In this document: positions 1 through 7,906 of the stretch, one piece after another
How the letters are laid out: each line of letters starts with the position of its first letter
Numbering within the stretch: position 1 is the stretch's first letter
Origin: a virus
Direction: 5' to 3' (one strand)
DNA: 30,723 nucleotides
Virus record (IMG/VR): IMGVR_UViG_3300025887_000102
Coordinates: 1-30,723 of that record
The notes under the pieces: model-generated
The model's input: the letters and a program-made list of their open reading frames with translations, nothing else
Database searches by the model: none
Told to the model about the DNA's origin: nothing
Made by a program: the position numbers and the translations under genes

Positions 1-125
1 GAGGGAACGGCACTATTAGTAAATAACGCCAGTTTAAAAACATTACTTGCAGTCGTGAAGTTATGAACACCTATCATAAGTTCCTTTTTGAACGAGGTGC
101 AAAGAGCATTTCCAGAAAAAGCCAT
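1..125 (-). CDS. Small virion-associated protein, cut by the window edge
   Basis: Only the first 41 codons are present; the rest lies beyond the left edge. It begins ATG at 125, one base after the stop of the upstream gene, so it is the next cistron of the structural operon. The visible protein starts MAFSGNALCTSFKKEL and continues with HNF and FKLALFTNS. From memory this is the start of a widespread family in marine phage structural modules, usually placed near neck and tail genes and of unknown role. Function cannot be assigned from this fragment. Confidence 0.7.
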   Translation of the reverse strand, partial: MAFSGNALCTSFKKELMIGVHNFTTASNVFKLALFTNSAVP

Positions 126-126
126 A

Positions 127-423
127 TCAAAGTTTCCTTATATGTTCAGCCAGTTCAGGGTGACCAGCCTGTTTAATTGCATTATATACAGTAGTACGGT
201 CCCCTTGAATAGCCTGTTTCATATATAGCACCAAGAGCTTCTCTATGCTGCTTTTGTATTCTATTACCTGTTCTCGTAAAACAGGATGCGCCGTTTCAGA
301 AACCACAACCATTTTATTTATGCAACGGTTAGCTACCTCTTCAGGAGTAGACCCCCTGTGGTTAGTGGTATGAACCTCAACTTTGAAGTCACTTCCCATA
401 GACGCCTGTACGGACATATTCAT
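127..423 (-). CDS. Conserved hypothetical protein of the structural module
   Basis: 98 aa, mostly helical, with the block NHRGSTPEEVANRCINK (about residues 21-37) followed by VSETAHPVLREQ. I recall similar wording (TPEE, SETA-P-hRDQ) in small proteins near neck genes of marine podoviruses and cyanophages, but no function is known to me. There is no membrane segment or signal peptide. The start overlaps the end of the adaptor gene by 4 bp (ATGA), a translational-coupling arrangement. Confidence 0.75.
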   Translation of the reverse strand: MNMSVQASMGSDFKVEVHTTNHRGSTPEEVANRCINKMVVVSETAHPVLREQVIEYKSSIEKLLVLYMKQAIQGDRTTVYNAIKQAGHPELAEHIRKL

Positions 424-1067
424 TGTTTCTCCCTCACCACCTGACCAACGCGGTAGTTTTGCGTGGTTTCTTTTGCCTCACCCAACAGTTTTAAACCAAC
501 CAAGGACTCTTGGAACCGCTTGTCGTACATTGCCATAACATCCTGCTCACCCTTCATAAAAATATACGCCTCTACTAAAGAACCGTACAAAAGAGTTAAC
601 TCTGCGTTTTCACTCAACCATGTTGTTCCGCTATCCGACCCTGCAGTAATACTTGCAGGCCGATACAAATAATGAAGCTCCGCGGCAAAAGAGGCGTTTG
701 GAGTCGGCGCTAAAATAAAATTATTTACATCAAACGAGGCATAATACTTTGGCAAACCCGTAACCGTTGAGTCGGGGTTGTACGTCTGTATAAAACTAAC
801 GTCCTTAAACTCTACAAACACCTCTTCCGAGCTAGTGGTGTAGCTTAACGAGTAAGGCGCTAGAAAATCTTGAGGAACCCTAAGATACTTGTTGCCTTGA
901 GACATAGTTCCCGAAGCGTTTCTTCTAAACAGGTTTAGTTGAACAGATTTTAAAATGCGCTCTTCTGCAGACCGTATGAAAAGAGGCAGATTATTTACAA
1001 ACGAAGTCTCCGTATTCTCCGTATAATCTTGGATGGCTTGCTTTAATGTTGCGTATGTATAGCTCAT
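420..1067 (-). CDS. Head-tail adaptor protein (SU10-adaptor type)
   Basis: 215 aa. The N-terminus (YATLKQAIQDYTENTETSFV, then FIRSAEERILKSVQL) is typical of the SU10-like adaptor family, which forms a ring below the portal and connects the head to the short tail. A beta-rich centre (VPQDFLAPYSLSY; PKYYASFD) and a helical C-terminus (LLYGSLVEAYIFMKGEQD, MYDKRFQESL) match that family and its usual length of about 200-230 aa. It sits between two other virion genes in an unbroken minus-strand run. The family assignment is by recalled pattern; the exact ring position is inference. Confidence 0.7.
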   Translation of the reverse strand: MSYTYATLKQAIQDYTENTETSFVNNLPLFIRSAEERILKSVQLNLFRRNASGTMSQGNKYLRVPQDFLAPYSLSYTTSSEEVFVEFKDVSFIQTYNPDSTVTGLPKYYASFDVNNFILAPTPNASFAAELHYLYRPASITAGSDSGTTWLSENAELTLLYGSLVEAYIFMKGEQDVMAMYDKRFQESLVGLKLLGEAKETTQNYRVGQVVREKQ

Positions 1068-1075
1068 TCAATCAC

Positions 1076-1849
1076 CTATGGAGTGTTCGCCGTTCCGCCC
1101 ATACCACTATGGTTGGTGCAGTAGTAATAGAGGGTTGGTGCAGAGTTTGCGACAGTTATTTGAACATACGCACCAGCCTGACCTGCCGTTCCTGACGCGG
1201 TTACGCCCGTAGTGTACTCAGAGCCCCCGCCGTGCGTACCGTTCGCTGTGGTGCTAAATCTAAGGGGGTGGCTACTATTAGATGAAGCTGATTGGTCAAA
1301 TCTAAACGTGCTGCCCTCTGCCAGACTGAGCGTTGGGCTAACAACGCCATCTATGTAGAACTTATTTCCCGTTCCATAAGGATTAGTGCCACTAGCCACA
1401 GTAACAATATAGACGTTACTGGTAACAGTGACAGAGCCTACCCCCGACGTTCCCAATACCCCCGTAACCGACACATCTACAGATGTTCCGCCCGAAGTGT
1501 TTACCGTAACAGAGCCTACCCCCGACGTTAAAGAGGGTAAGGACGCGATAGAAGAGGGCATTTCCGACACACCGCTAGTTGTCCAAACTCCATTACCCTC
1601 GTAGACGATGCCGTTAGTAGTTATTACTTGAAATGCCGCGGTACGATCCAGCGTTTGTGGCCTAGCGTCTTTTAAGGCTTGTGGATCAGAAACCGTTCTA
1701 AACGGACCTAGCTGCGGCTGTTTGGGCTCAAACTCGTCCTTACCAACCAACAGGCCATTCCACTCCCGCCGCATGTCTTTATACCTGTACCGAAAACCGG
1801 AACGATCTGATATCGCAAGAGCGTTTTTACCGCTGGCAAATTTACCCAT
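1076..1849 (-). CDS. Virion protein with C-terminal cupredoxin-like domain
   Basis: 257 aa. Residues 15-48 (DRSGFRYRYKDMRREWNG, then EFEPKQPQL) are a head-proximal motif that I recall from many marine phage structural proteins. Residues 108-145 hold an imperfect Gly/Ser/Val repeat (TSGVGSVTV twice), encoded by a repeated DNA segment. Residues 147-253 are beta-rich and end in YYYCTNHSGMGG. His194 (in SSHPLRFS), Cys244, His247 and Met250 mimic the H...C-x2-H-x2-M ligand set of small type-1 copper proteins such as amicyanin. Copper binding is inference. The start overlaps the preceding stop by 1 bp. No signal peptide, as expected for a virion protein. Confidence 0.7.
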   Translation of the reverse strand: MGKFASGKNALAISDRSGFRYRYKDMRREWNGLLVGKDEFEPKQPQLGPFRTVSDPQALKDARPQTLDRTAAFQVITTNGIVYEGNGVWTTSGVSEMPSSIASLPSLTSGVGSVTVNTSGGTSVDVSVTGVLGTSGVGSVTVTSNVYIVTVASGTNPYGTGNKFYIDGVVSPTLSLAEGSTFRFDQSASSNSSHPLRFSTTANGTHGGGSEYTTGVTASGTAGQAGAYVQITVANSAPTLYYYCTNHSGMGGTANTP

Positions 1850-2517
1850 CAGCCTGTCCTAAAATACTGGTATTGAGGCACAACATTAAACGAAGCCCTG
1901 TCTCTATCCTCCGTCATAGCACGTTCAAATTCTTCTTCATACACAGCCTTTAATAACTGAACGCGTTGCGGGGCCCGCTTTATAGCAATGTAATAAGCTA
2001 ATCCCGCAGCTAGACAGGGATAAAATCGAAAGGGCATGTCTAACGTGTTTGTAGCTGTATCCGCATCGTTCATACGAGTAAGCGCATTGTAATACACAAC
2101 GTCCGTACTGTTTTCTGGCGCAGGCCATATTTTTAAACTAGGCGTTATTTGACGATCCAAGAAAAACTGGTTAGGTCTGCCTTGAGAAGACTTATCGGGA
2201 ACCGTTTGGTATTCCTCTCGGCTTAAACGAAGCAGCGCGTAATCCGTGCCGTCCCTGCGGATAACCGCAGACAAAATATCAATAACGTCCGGTAATAACG
2301 AATACTCTCCAGTGCCTTGTGTCATGGTCACGGTGCGTTGCGCTATTGTCCACTGGTTTAAACCTCTGTTGGCCCACTCTGCCAACATTAAATTTAACGA
2401 CCGCTTTGCCGTTTTAAAATCATATCCTGTTCGAACCTCCAAGCCGCAACGCTCAAAGGCTTCTTCGACGTACTCAGCTACATCTAGCTCAAAATCCACG
2501 CTGTTAGAAACTGCCAT
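1849..2517 (-). CDS. Head-tail adaptor / P22 gp4-like head-completion protein
   Basis: 222 aa. The helical opening (VAEYVEEAFERCGLEVRTG, then TAKRSLNLMLAEWANRGLNQW) is characteristic of P22 gp4-like tail accessory factors in marine podovirus-like genomes. It is followed by a beta segment (GTGEYSLLPDVIDILSAVIR) and a helical end (CLAAGLAYYIAIKRAP; LKAVYEEEFERAMTEDRDRA). Such proteins bind under the portal ring and extend the connector. It lies two genes from the second adaptor-type protein, so the two probably form successive rings. The order of assembly is inference. Confidence 0.7.
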   Translation of the reverse strand: MAVSNSVDFELDVAEYVEEAFERCGLEVRTGYDFKTAKRSLNLMLAEWANRGLNQWTIAQRTVTMTQGTGEYSLLPDVIDILSAVIRRDGTDYALLRLSREEYQTVPDKSSQGRPNQFFLDRQITPSLKIWPAPENSTDVVYYNALTRMNDADTATNTLDMPFRFYPCLAAGLAYYIAIKRAPQRVQLLKAVYEEEFERAMTEDRDRASFNVVPQYQYFRTG

Positions 2518-2518
2518 G

Positions 2519-3193
2519 TCATTCCTCGTTGTACAGATTATCGAATATTCGATTAACGTCTAAGGTGTAGTCTAAATCAGATTTAGAATAATGTACATGC
2601 TGAGAGGGCTTGAAGTCTGGAGCGCCCTCTCCTGTCTCAAACCACGCAGGATGCGTTACTCTAACGCGATTGTTGGGCAAAGCTACAACATTGCCCGTCC
2701 AATCCCCCGCGTTTAATAGCTGCAATACATGAGCCTGCTTGTGTTGCGCAGGATCATCCGCAACATCTGTATCGGTGTAATCTACAGTAAACATGTATTT
2801 TGCTGGAAAGAACGTGCCGTCTATTTTGGCTAACCACGGACAAGGAGACGCCCTTTCTAGCACATACGCCGCGTGAGTATGTGAGGGGCAGTCCCAAGGT
2901 TGTGCTTCATGTACTGCCATTGGTTTAGGCCAATCCTCTAACGGTTCGTCTGCAACTAAAGCCGTTATGGGCATTCGGGCCCACATAGCTCCGCCATGCA
3001 CGTTCTCTCCCCCCTCTTCGTCCACCTCGCATCCCGTAAAAATAAGCTGAAAGCTTAAACAACGGTTAGGCATGGTAGTTACGGCTATTGCCATAGCGTG
3101 TAAAAATTCACCATGATAACGTTCATGGTTTACAGTATACTCGCGGCGAACCCAGCACTTAAAGTGCGGGATATTGCTCTGCAAAAAGGGCAT
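2519..3193 (-). CDS. Conserved marine-phage structural-module protein, function unknown
   Basis: 224 aa, rich in Trp, His and Pro, opening MPFLQSNIPHFKCWVRREY and containing MWARMPITALVADEP. I recall this opening from many uncultured marine phage contigs, always within the capsid/neck gene run, but I know of no experimental role. No membrane segment, signal peptide or recognisable catalytic motif is visible. The start lies 5 bp after the stop of the Lys/Gly-rich protein and the gene ends 1 bp before the gp4-like gene, so it is co-transcribed with both. Confidence 0.75.
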   Translation of the reverse strand: MPFLQSNIPHFKCWVRREYTVNHERYHGEFLHAMAIAVTTMPNRCLSFQLIFTGCEVDEEGGENVHGGAMWARMPITALVADEPLEDWPKPMAVHEAQPWDCPSHTHAAYVLERASPCPWLAKIDGTFFPAKYMFTVDYTDTDVADDPAQHKQAHVLQLLNAGDWTGNVVALPNNRVRVTHPAWFETGEGAPDFKPSQHVHYSKSDLDYTLDVNRIFDNLYNEE

Positions 3194-3198
3194 TCAGG

Positions 3199-3543
3199 TT
3201 ATTTTCTCTTAACCGCGCCGCCTTTAGCATAACCCTTTTTCTTCATCATTGCGCCACCCATGCGGCGTTTTACTGCGCCGCCAGCCTTCATCTTTTTAAC
3301 GGCACCACCCGCTTTCATCTTCTTTGCTGCACCACCCTTGGCGTAACCTTTTTTCTTCATGTTAGATTTCCTCATCTCTCCGCCTGTGGCGGCGCGTTGT
3401 GGTTGAGCGGTCTTTGCCGCAGCGGCAAAATTTGCTGCCGTGGGCGCACCCTTTGTTCCCGGTTTTCGCATGGTTTCTTTTGATCCGGCAGCAATGCGCT
3501 TTCGTTTTTTATGTATGTTGTCGTATAAACCTGTTTTAGCCAT
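3199..3543 (-). CDS. Small Lys/Gly-rich basic protein with internal repeats
   Basis: 114 aa, strongly basic. It starts MAKTGLYDNIHKKRKRIAAG; the ATG at 3543 shares one base with the upstream stop (TAATG), so I prefer it to the ATG four codons upstream. The C-terminal half is a low-complexity array of KKKGYAKGGA and KMKAGGAVK units. Proteins of this kind recur in marine phage structural modules. A role binding packaged DNA or another polyanion is plausible from charge but unproven. The next gene upstream is also very basic (DUF6321-like), so the two may act together. Confidence 0.75.
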   Translation of the reverse strand: MAKTGLYDNIHKKRKRIAAGSKETMRKPGTKGAPTAANFAAAAKTAQPQRAATGGEMRKSNMKKKGYAKGGAAKKMKAGGAVKKMKAGGAVKRRMGGAMMKKKGYAKGGAVKRK

Positions 3544-3830
3544 TAGCACTTCCACCTTTTTCTAGCCTGCCGCAAACGACTGTTTGGGTCTTTAGCAGCC
3601 TTTGGAAACTTCTTCATCTGACCCGCGGACCTTGCGCAAAAAGACTTTCGCCGCTTGGCGTCTTTACTGCCCGCTTTAACCTTGCCCGTCACAGCCTTTT
3701 TTATCTTAGACCCCGGATTGGCTTTTCTGTGTGCCGCTAAACCCTTGGCACTCATTCCCGCACCGTCTTTAGTATTACGGTAATTTCCGCCCTTACCCGT
3801 TGTTTTTGGTATTGGTTTATCGCCAGACAT
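3543..3830 (-). CDS. DUF6321-like basic protein
   Basis: 95 aa, very rich in Lys and Arg. The sequence PIPKTTGKGGNYRNTKDGAG, then MSAKGLAAHRKANPGSK, then KRRKSFCARSAGQ and a final NSRLRQARKRWKC matches the DUF6321 family that I recall from cyanophages and other marine phages. Its function is unknown. The conserved Cys in SFCARS and the terminal Cys could bind metal or form disulfides, which is speculative. It overlaps the next gene by one base. Confidence 0.8.
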   Translation of the reverse strand: MSGDKPIPKTTGKGGNYRNTKDGAGMSAKGLAAHRKANPGSKIKKAVTGKVKAGSKDAKRRKSFCARSAGQMKKFPKAAKDPNSRLRQARKRWKC

Positions 3831-3837
3831 AAAAACC

Positions 3838-4107
3838 TCAGTTAAAGAAAACAGTTACATCCGAAACATTGGTTAGAACAGCGAAACAACCGTCAGGAAA
3901 TAACATCCCCTCATCGGGAATATACACATTGTCATCCGTGTTGTCAGCAAACGCAAAGGTTAGCTGCACTGCCCCGTTTACGTCTTTGTTCCTAAGAACT
4001 AACGCCGGACTTGTCCCACACTTGTAATGAATGGCTTTTACTCGGGCCCTGCCCGCAAAAACGGTGCCCGAAGCAGTTAAGTTGGTTGCTTTTACATCTG
4101 AAGCCAT
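3838..4107 (-). CDS. Small beta-rich virion protein, paralogue of its upstream neighbour
   Basis: 89 aa, predicted all-beta. It shares an architecture with the protein encoded just upstream (4120-4392): an SDV..-..LTA.G start, GxARV/I followed by a short beta strand, the central IPDEG/IPDDG turn, and a C-terminal TxVTVFF/TSVTIFH strand. This indicates tandem duplication. Family members recur next to capsid genes in marine phages; a head-decoration or fibre role is a guess from location. Confidence 0.7.
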   Translation of the reverse strand: MASDVKATNLTASGTVFAGRARVKAIHYKCGTSPALVLRNKDVNGAVQLTFAFADNTDDNVYIPDEGMLFPDGCFAVLTNVSDVTVFFN

Positions 4108-4119
4108 TGTTTTAGCCTT

Positions 4120-4392
4120 TTAACTGTGGAAGATGGTCACCGAAGTACATCCTGTAAACGTAGAAACAAATATGTCACTTACACGAATGCCGTCATCAGG
4201 AATGTTAACAGAATGCGTAGAAGAAGCATCTAAATCCATGTCCAAAACTACCGCGCCGCCGCTCCCGTCCGTAACCGTAAACCTCGGCGTCCCTGTCGTA
4301 GTTTTGACTTGAACTTGCCGTATTCGGGCGGGCCCTAGACCCGCCGAACCCGTTGCAGTTAAACGCTTAGAGCGTACATCAGAGCCTGCCAT
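4120..4392 (-). CDS. Small beta-rich virion protein, paralogue of its downstream neighbour
   Basis: 90 aa, all-beta. It opens MAGSDVRSKRLTATGSAGLG and carries NIPDDGIRVSDIF near the C-terminus. It aligns over its length with the next gene (3838-4107), differing mainly at surface-type positions. The two lie 12 bp apart, consistent with a local duplication that has diverged strongly. No enzymatic motif. It belongs to the small-protein group transcribed after the capsid terminator. Decoration or attachment function is inference. Confidence 0.7.
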   Translation of the reverse strand: MAGSDVRSKRLTATGSAGLGPARIRQVQVKTTTGTPRFTVTDGSGGAVVLDMDLDASSTHSVNIPDDGIRVSDIFVSTFTGCTSVTIFHS

Positions 4393-4402
4393 CTAGTTAC
4401 CC

Positions 4403-4858
4403 CTAAACGTTGTTGCTCTGAGCATACACAACCGTTACAGCGCCGACACCGTTGCCAGTATTAGCTGTGGTCACAATCAAACGGTGATCGCCCGTGCCTG
4501 TGTTTAGCCATTTTGCTGTGCGGGTTGCATCAGTACCGGGACTAGCCGCGACAATACCTACAGCGTTGCCTTGGATCGCGCCCGCCGCTGTCAAAGAAGT
4601 GGCTGCACCTACGCCGCCTAACCCTAGAGTTGTAGCCCCACCGCTCCAAGCCGTGGTCACAGTAACATCAATAGATATCAACTGGCTGTTGGCTGGAATT
4701 ATAATGTTTGTAGTTGTGGTTGTGGCAGTCTGGTCAATCGCTGCTGTCTGAGACATTGCAACAAAGCCTGTGTTCTTCATGTCTGAACCAACAGTCGTTC
4801 CAGTGGTGTTTTTAATGGTTCCGGCCTTAATAGGGCCTGAAAAAGTAGTCGTACCCAT
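4403..4858 (-). CDS. Thr/Ala/Gly-rich structural protein
   Basis: 151 aa. The start at 4858 (MGTTTFSGPIKAGTIKNTTG) is set by an AGGAG ribosome-binding site 7 nt upstream; a longer in-frame reading to 4885 lacks one. Composition is Thr/Ala/Gly rich with beta-strand periodicity (IIIPANSQLISIDVTVTT), typical of phage surface or decoration proteins. I recall the TFSGPxKAGTI-NTTGT opening from marine phage structural modules. It is the first gene after the terminator that follows the major capsid gene. Exact function unknown. Confidence 0.7.
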   Translation of the reverse strand: MGTTTFSGPIKAGTIKNTTGTTVGSDMKNTGFVAMSQTAAIDQTATTTTTNIIIPANSQLISIDVTVTTAWSGGATTLGLGGVGAATSLTAAGAIQGNAVGIVAASPGTDATRTAKWLNTGTGDHRLIVTTANTGNGVGAVTVVYAQSNNV

Positions 4859-4942
4859 GTCAATCTCCTGTCTGGGTTTAGTCAAGCACAGGGTGCGCTT
4901 GTCAGGGAATAAATAACGTATAACACAAATTAACCAAAAAGA

Positions 4943-4967
4943 AAGGGGCCCTTTGAACAGGCCCCTT
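4943..4967 (-). terminator. Rho-independent terminator after the capsid gene
   Basis: An 8-bp perfect stem (AAGGGGCC with GGCCCCTT) and 9-nt loop is followed on the minus strand by TCTTTTTGG. It lies about 30 bp after the major capsid stop codon. It probably gives partial termination, allowing high capsid expression and lower expression of the neck genes beyond it. No convincing sigma-70-type promoter is seen between it and the next gene. Confidence 0.75.
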
Positions 4968-4994
4968 CCAAACTAAAACCGCTATTAGCCGTTT

Positions 4995-5906
4995 TTACGC
5001 TGCGCCCGGAGTTCCGAACACTGAACGCCAATCGGAAACACCGAACGAATAACGCTCACGAGCTTTAAAGCGCATGTTTCCAGTATCAAAGTCACCTTCC
5101 ATTGCGGTTTTAATAGCCGCACGGTTGAAGTACTTGAAACCGTTTGGAGCGTCGGTCTTTATGAAGTACGCGTCGGTATCTGTGAGGAAGTGGTTTACAA
5201 CCGCGCCCTCGGGCAACATACCCATGTTCTTCATTGCGTTGTTGTCGTTGTCCGCTGTTCCGCTACGCAGATTAGAGTTCAACACACGTTCCGCAATAAA
5301 CTGAAGCTCTTTTGGAATAACCAGCTTCGTTCCGCGAACCGCAATCTTCAAACCACGCTCGTCGGTAAGACCCGCAATGTCAATCAGCATTTGCTCCAAC
5401 GAAGTTTCGTTGAGGTCTGCTGCTGTAGCCAGAAGGTTAGTCTGGTTACCCGACAGAGAAGGGTGTGCGTTAGAACACAAGGCCACACCGTCGCCAATCG
5501 CATTCGCACCAGCCAAGAACGCGTTGTTCAGGATAGCTGCGGCTTTGATTTGCTTGGTTTGAGCCATCGACCGTGCCAGAGCTTTCGTGTACCGCGAAGC
5601 AAGACGATCATACAGATTGTCCTCAATCGCTTCCTCGGTAATCGAAAACGCAAGCGCAATGGTTTCGTGTGTGTAACGCGCCGTGTAGGTTTCCCGTGCC
5701 TCGTCAAACGAGATGGCAGTGCCCTCGCCTTTTGACGGTGCTGTTGAGAAACCTCCGAGCATAACTTCTTCTTCGAACGCCCGATCCGAGCTTTCTTCAT
5801 CGAAGATTTCACTATGTTCGTTTTCATAACGACCATATTCCAGACCAAACAGCGCGTTAAGTCCGGGTTCTAGCTCTTTCGCTAGTTGTGCGCGAGAAAT
5901 AGCCAT
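4995..5906 (-). CDS. Major capsid protein, HK97 fold (Mu gpT-like)
   Basis: 303 aa. The protein opens MAISRAQLAKELEPGLNALFG and includes YTHETIALAFSITEEAIEDN, ALARSMAQTKQIKAAAILNN, ALCSNAHPSLSG and a C-terminal RFKARERYSFGVSDWRSVFG. This is the pattern of gpT-type major capsid proteins of marine phages with the HK97 fold. The length fits a capsid protein without a large delta domain, consistent with a separate scaffold gene upstream. Neighbours are a decoration-type protein, a scaffold and GroES on one side and a terminator on the other. Confidence 0.85.
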   Translation of the reverse strand: MAISRAQLAKELEPGLNALFGLEYGRYENEHSEIFDEESSDRAFEEEVMLGGFSTAPSKGEGTAISFDEARETYTARYTHETIALAFSITEEAIEDNLYDRLASRYTKALARSMAQTKQIKAAAILNNAFLAGANAIGDGVALCSNAHPSLSGNQTNLLATAADLNETSLEQMLIDIAGLTDERGLKIAVRGTKLVIPKELQFIAERVLNSNLRSGTADNDNNAMKNMGMLPEGAVVNHFLTDTDAYFIKTDAPNGFKYFNRAAIKTAMEGDFDTGNMRFKARERYSFGVSDWRSVFGTPGAA

Positions 5907-5921
5907 TTGTTAGCCCCCTTC

Positions 5922-6572
5922 TTAAACGCCTGTCGAGGTCGCGGTAGTCTGCGAATCGAAACGGCTGGTGGGTGAATTGAAGTGAGCATTGATGCGAACT
6001 AGCATCGGAATACCCGCGGAAGTGAAGTCACTATTAGCCTCATCGTCCGAAATACCTACAATGCGAAGTGGAAGCGTTGCAGTGGTATTAATGGTACTAA
6101 CTCCAAGCGCAGAGTCCGAGCTACCTGTTGCGGTAGAACCTGTCCGTGCAGAAGTTCCTAGAGACGCGTTAGCGAATACAGCGGCTTGCGCAGTAGCCCG
6201 ATCAGTCAAAGAAGCGTCAGACGCGACCTTAAATACTTGCATCGGATTGTCTGCAACAAAGGCTTTGACAGGATGGTTTGTGTCTACAGACACAGCACCC
6301 GATCCGGGCCAGTAGCTGATGAACACAGGCTTTTTCTGTGTTGCATCCATGTACTCTACGCCCATCAGTACACCGAGTGCTTGCGTAGTACCACCACTGG
6401 TGGCACCCGCATAATCAATAACGCCCGCCGACAAAGGGACGACAAGACCATATTGATAAATAGCATGGGTGTTGTTGGAAGCGATTTCATACTGAGTTAC
6501 CCCAGTTGAATTAGTTGCGCTTCCCACTAGACCGACAGGACGAAGACCATAGGCAGTTTCTTGATTTGCCAT
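5922..6572 (-). CDS. Capsid decoration / head-stabilising protein candidate
   Basis: 216 aa, beta-rich and Ala/Thr/Ser-rich. It opens MANQETAYGLRPVGLVGSAT and contains GVLMGVEYMDATQKKPVF and SYWPGSGA. Genes with this opening lie immediately before the major capsid gene in many marine phages and are usually called structural or decoration proteins. An AGGAG ribosome-binding site precedes the ATG, suggesting high expression. The gap to the capsid gene is only 15 bp. The specific role in capsid stabilisation is inferred from position. Confidence 0.65.
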   Translation of the reverse strand: MANQETAYGLRPVGLVGSATNSTGVTQYEIASNNTHAIYQYGLVVPLSAGVIDYAGATSGGTTQALGVLMGVEYMDATQKKPVFISYWPGSGAVSVDTNHPVKAFVADNPMQVFKVASDASLTDRATAQAAVFANASLGTSARTGSTATGSSDSALGVSTINTTATLPLRIVGISDDEANSDFTSAGIPMLVRINAHFNSPTSRFDSQTTATSTGV

Positions 6573-6597
6573 TTGATATTTCTCCTAGTAAGGCGGC

Positions 6598-7053
6598 TTA
6601 CTTTATAGGACCGCCAAAGGTTATACGGGACTGACGATCAGGTTTGTTGATCGTCATGGTTGAGTGTGCATTTTCCCGCATCATATCTTGGTCAACTGCT
6701 TCCATCTGGTCTTTATTTCGGTTCGCGAAATACTCCGTCCGTTCAGCAATCGTCTCAATAGGAATGCGGGCAAGCATCAATCCGCCAACTCCAAACACAC
6801 CAGCGTATTTACCTGTTTCAACTACCGGAGACTCAAAGTCGGGGTATTCGTCTTGACGAACAAGTTCCCAACCTTCGCGCATCTTCGCGCTGATGTTCTT
6901 CCTATCGTCAAAACCTTGCGTTTCCGCACGAATCCAACGATGCTTGTAACCTTCCGGTGCAGGCGGTGCGTCTAGCATAGACGGGGGAGCCCACGGCTTA
7001 CGCGCAGCCGTCTTTTCCCTAGTTTTGTTAGCGCGAGGAGTTCTGTCTGTCAT
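6598..7053 (-). CDS. Conserved capsid-module protein between scaffold and decoration genes
   Basis: 151 aa with a basic, disordered N-terminus (TPRANKTREKTAARKPWAPP) and then a conserved core: APPAPEGYKHRWIRAE, DDRKNISAKMREGWELVR, YPDFESPVVETG, GVGGLMLARIP. I recall this core from many marine phage capsid modules without any assigned function. The C-terminus (RENAHSTMTINKPDRQSRIT) is again polar. It lies between scaffold and decoration genes, so a role in procapsid assembly or scaffold interaction is plausible but unproven. Confidence 0.75.
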   Translation of the reverse strand: MTDRTPRANKTREKTAARKPWAPPSMLDAPPAPEGYKHRWIRAETQGFDDRKNISAKMREGWELVRQDEYPDFESPVVETGKYAGVFGVGGLMLARIPIETIAERTEYFANRNKDQMEAVDQDMMRENAHSTMTINKPDRQSRITFGGPIK

Positions 7054-7057
7054 AGCC

Positions 7058-7897
7058 TTAATCCTTCACGTATTTCGCGTATTCGCTTAGTGGCACACCC
7101 AATTTCTTCGCTATTGCGACTTGGCTAGGAGTGAGTCTAACCTTCTTTCCAGTGCTGCGCCCAGAGGTACTTCTTGAAACTCCAGCAACCGTCTGTGCGG
7201 GCCGTCTACTGGCGTTATTTGCAGGCGTTCTGAACTTTTCAGAAATGCGCTGATCTAACTCATTATAGTAGTCATCGCTCTGCGGGTCAAACCCTTCTTC
7301 CTCCACCAACTTCTTGTGGATTCCAAAAGCCGCAAAAGTCATGGCCTCATCTTGACCAAACCACTCGTTCTTTTCTGCCCAATCCTCGGCCTTTCGGTCA
7401 GGACGGCGCATCTGTTGTTGCTGCGGTTGAGCCTGTTGCTGCGGTTGTTGTGACGCAGCCTCTTTTTGACGCTCTTGCTGCATTTTAGCCTGAGAAGCCC
7501 TGTCGTTCTCTATAGATAGCGACGTTAACTTGCGTTGAGCCTCTACCGCAGCCTGAGTATCTCCCAACTCCATAGCACGGGCCATCTCTTTTTCAGTCTG
7601 AGCAAGCTGTGTCTCCACACGCGTGGTATATTCGTTAACGTAACTGTTATCCAAGCTGGACATACGCTGTTTTAACGAATTTGCCTCGGCCTGAACCTGC
7701 TTTGCGTAGTTCAAAGCCTCGTTTTCACGACGTTCCGCCTCCCGCATCTTCTTCGTAAGACGATTTATGCGCGATTGCGTGGCGCTTTCCGCCTGTTCGA
7801 ACTGATCCCCTGATTCTTCGTCAACGCTAGGCTCTACCGAAACCTCCGTTTCTTCAGAACTCTCTAGTTCTAACTCAATTTGATCGTTTTCTGCCAT
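7058..7897 (-). CDS. Capsid scaffolding protein
   Basis: 279 aa. It has an acidic N-terminus (residues 7-40), a long predicted coiled coil (about 43-150), a Gln-rich linker (about 150-163, with QQPQQQAQPQQQQ) and a basic C-terminal region ending in TPSQVAIAKKLGVPLSEYAKY, which looks like a small helical capsid-binding tail. This charge-polarised coiled-coil design and its position upstream of the capsid gene fit a scaffold protein. An AGGAGAAAAAG ribosome-binding site precedes the ATG. Confidence 0.8.
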   Translation of the reverse strand: MAENDQIELELESSEETEVSVEPSVDEESGDQFEQAESATQSRINRLTKKMREAERRENEALNYAKQVQAEANSLKQRMSSLDNSYVNEYTTRVETQLAQTEKEMARAMELGDTQAAVEAQRKLTSLSIENDRASQAKMQQERQKEAASQQPQQQAQPQQQQMRRPDRKAEDWAEKNEWFGQDEAMTFAAFGIHKKLVEEEGFDPQSDDYYNELDQRISEKFRTPANNASRRPAQTVAGVSRSTSGRSTGKKVRLTPSQVAIAKKLGVPLSEYAKYVKD

Positions 7898-7906
7898 CTT
7901 TTTCTC

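Noticed and set aside
1420-1535. Repeated DNA inside the cupredoxin-type virion gene as a possible variable repeat
   Set aside because: It is an in-frame Gly/Ser/Val repeat common in beta-rich phage proteins, with no adenine-biased variation or reverse transcriptase nearby.
4859-4942. A promoter between the capsid terminator and the next gene
   Set aside because: TTGACT near the start of the next gene lacks a -10 at suitable distance, and other candidates have poor spacing. Readthrough of the terminator is a simpler explanation.
5190-5848. Long plus-strand and alternate-frame readings across the capsid gene
   Set aside because: They are complementary shadows of the well-supported capsid reading frame, with unlikely composition and no start signals.
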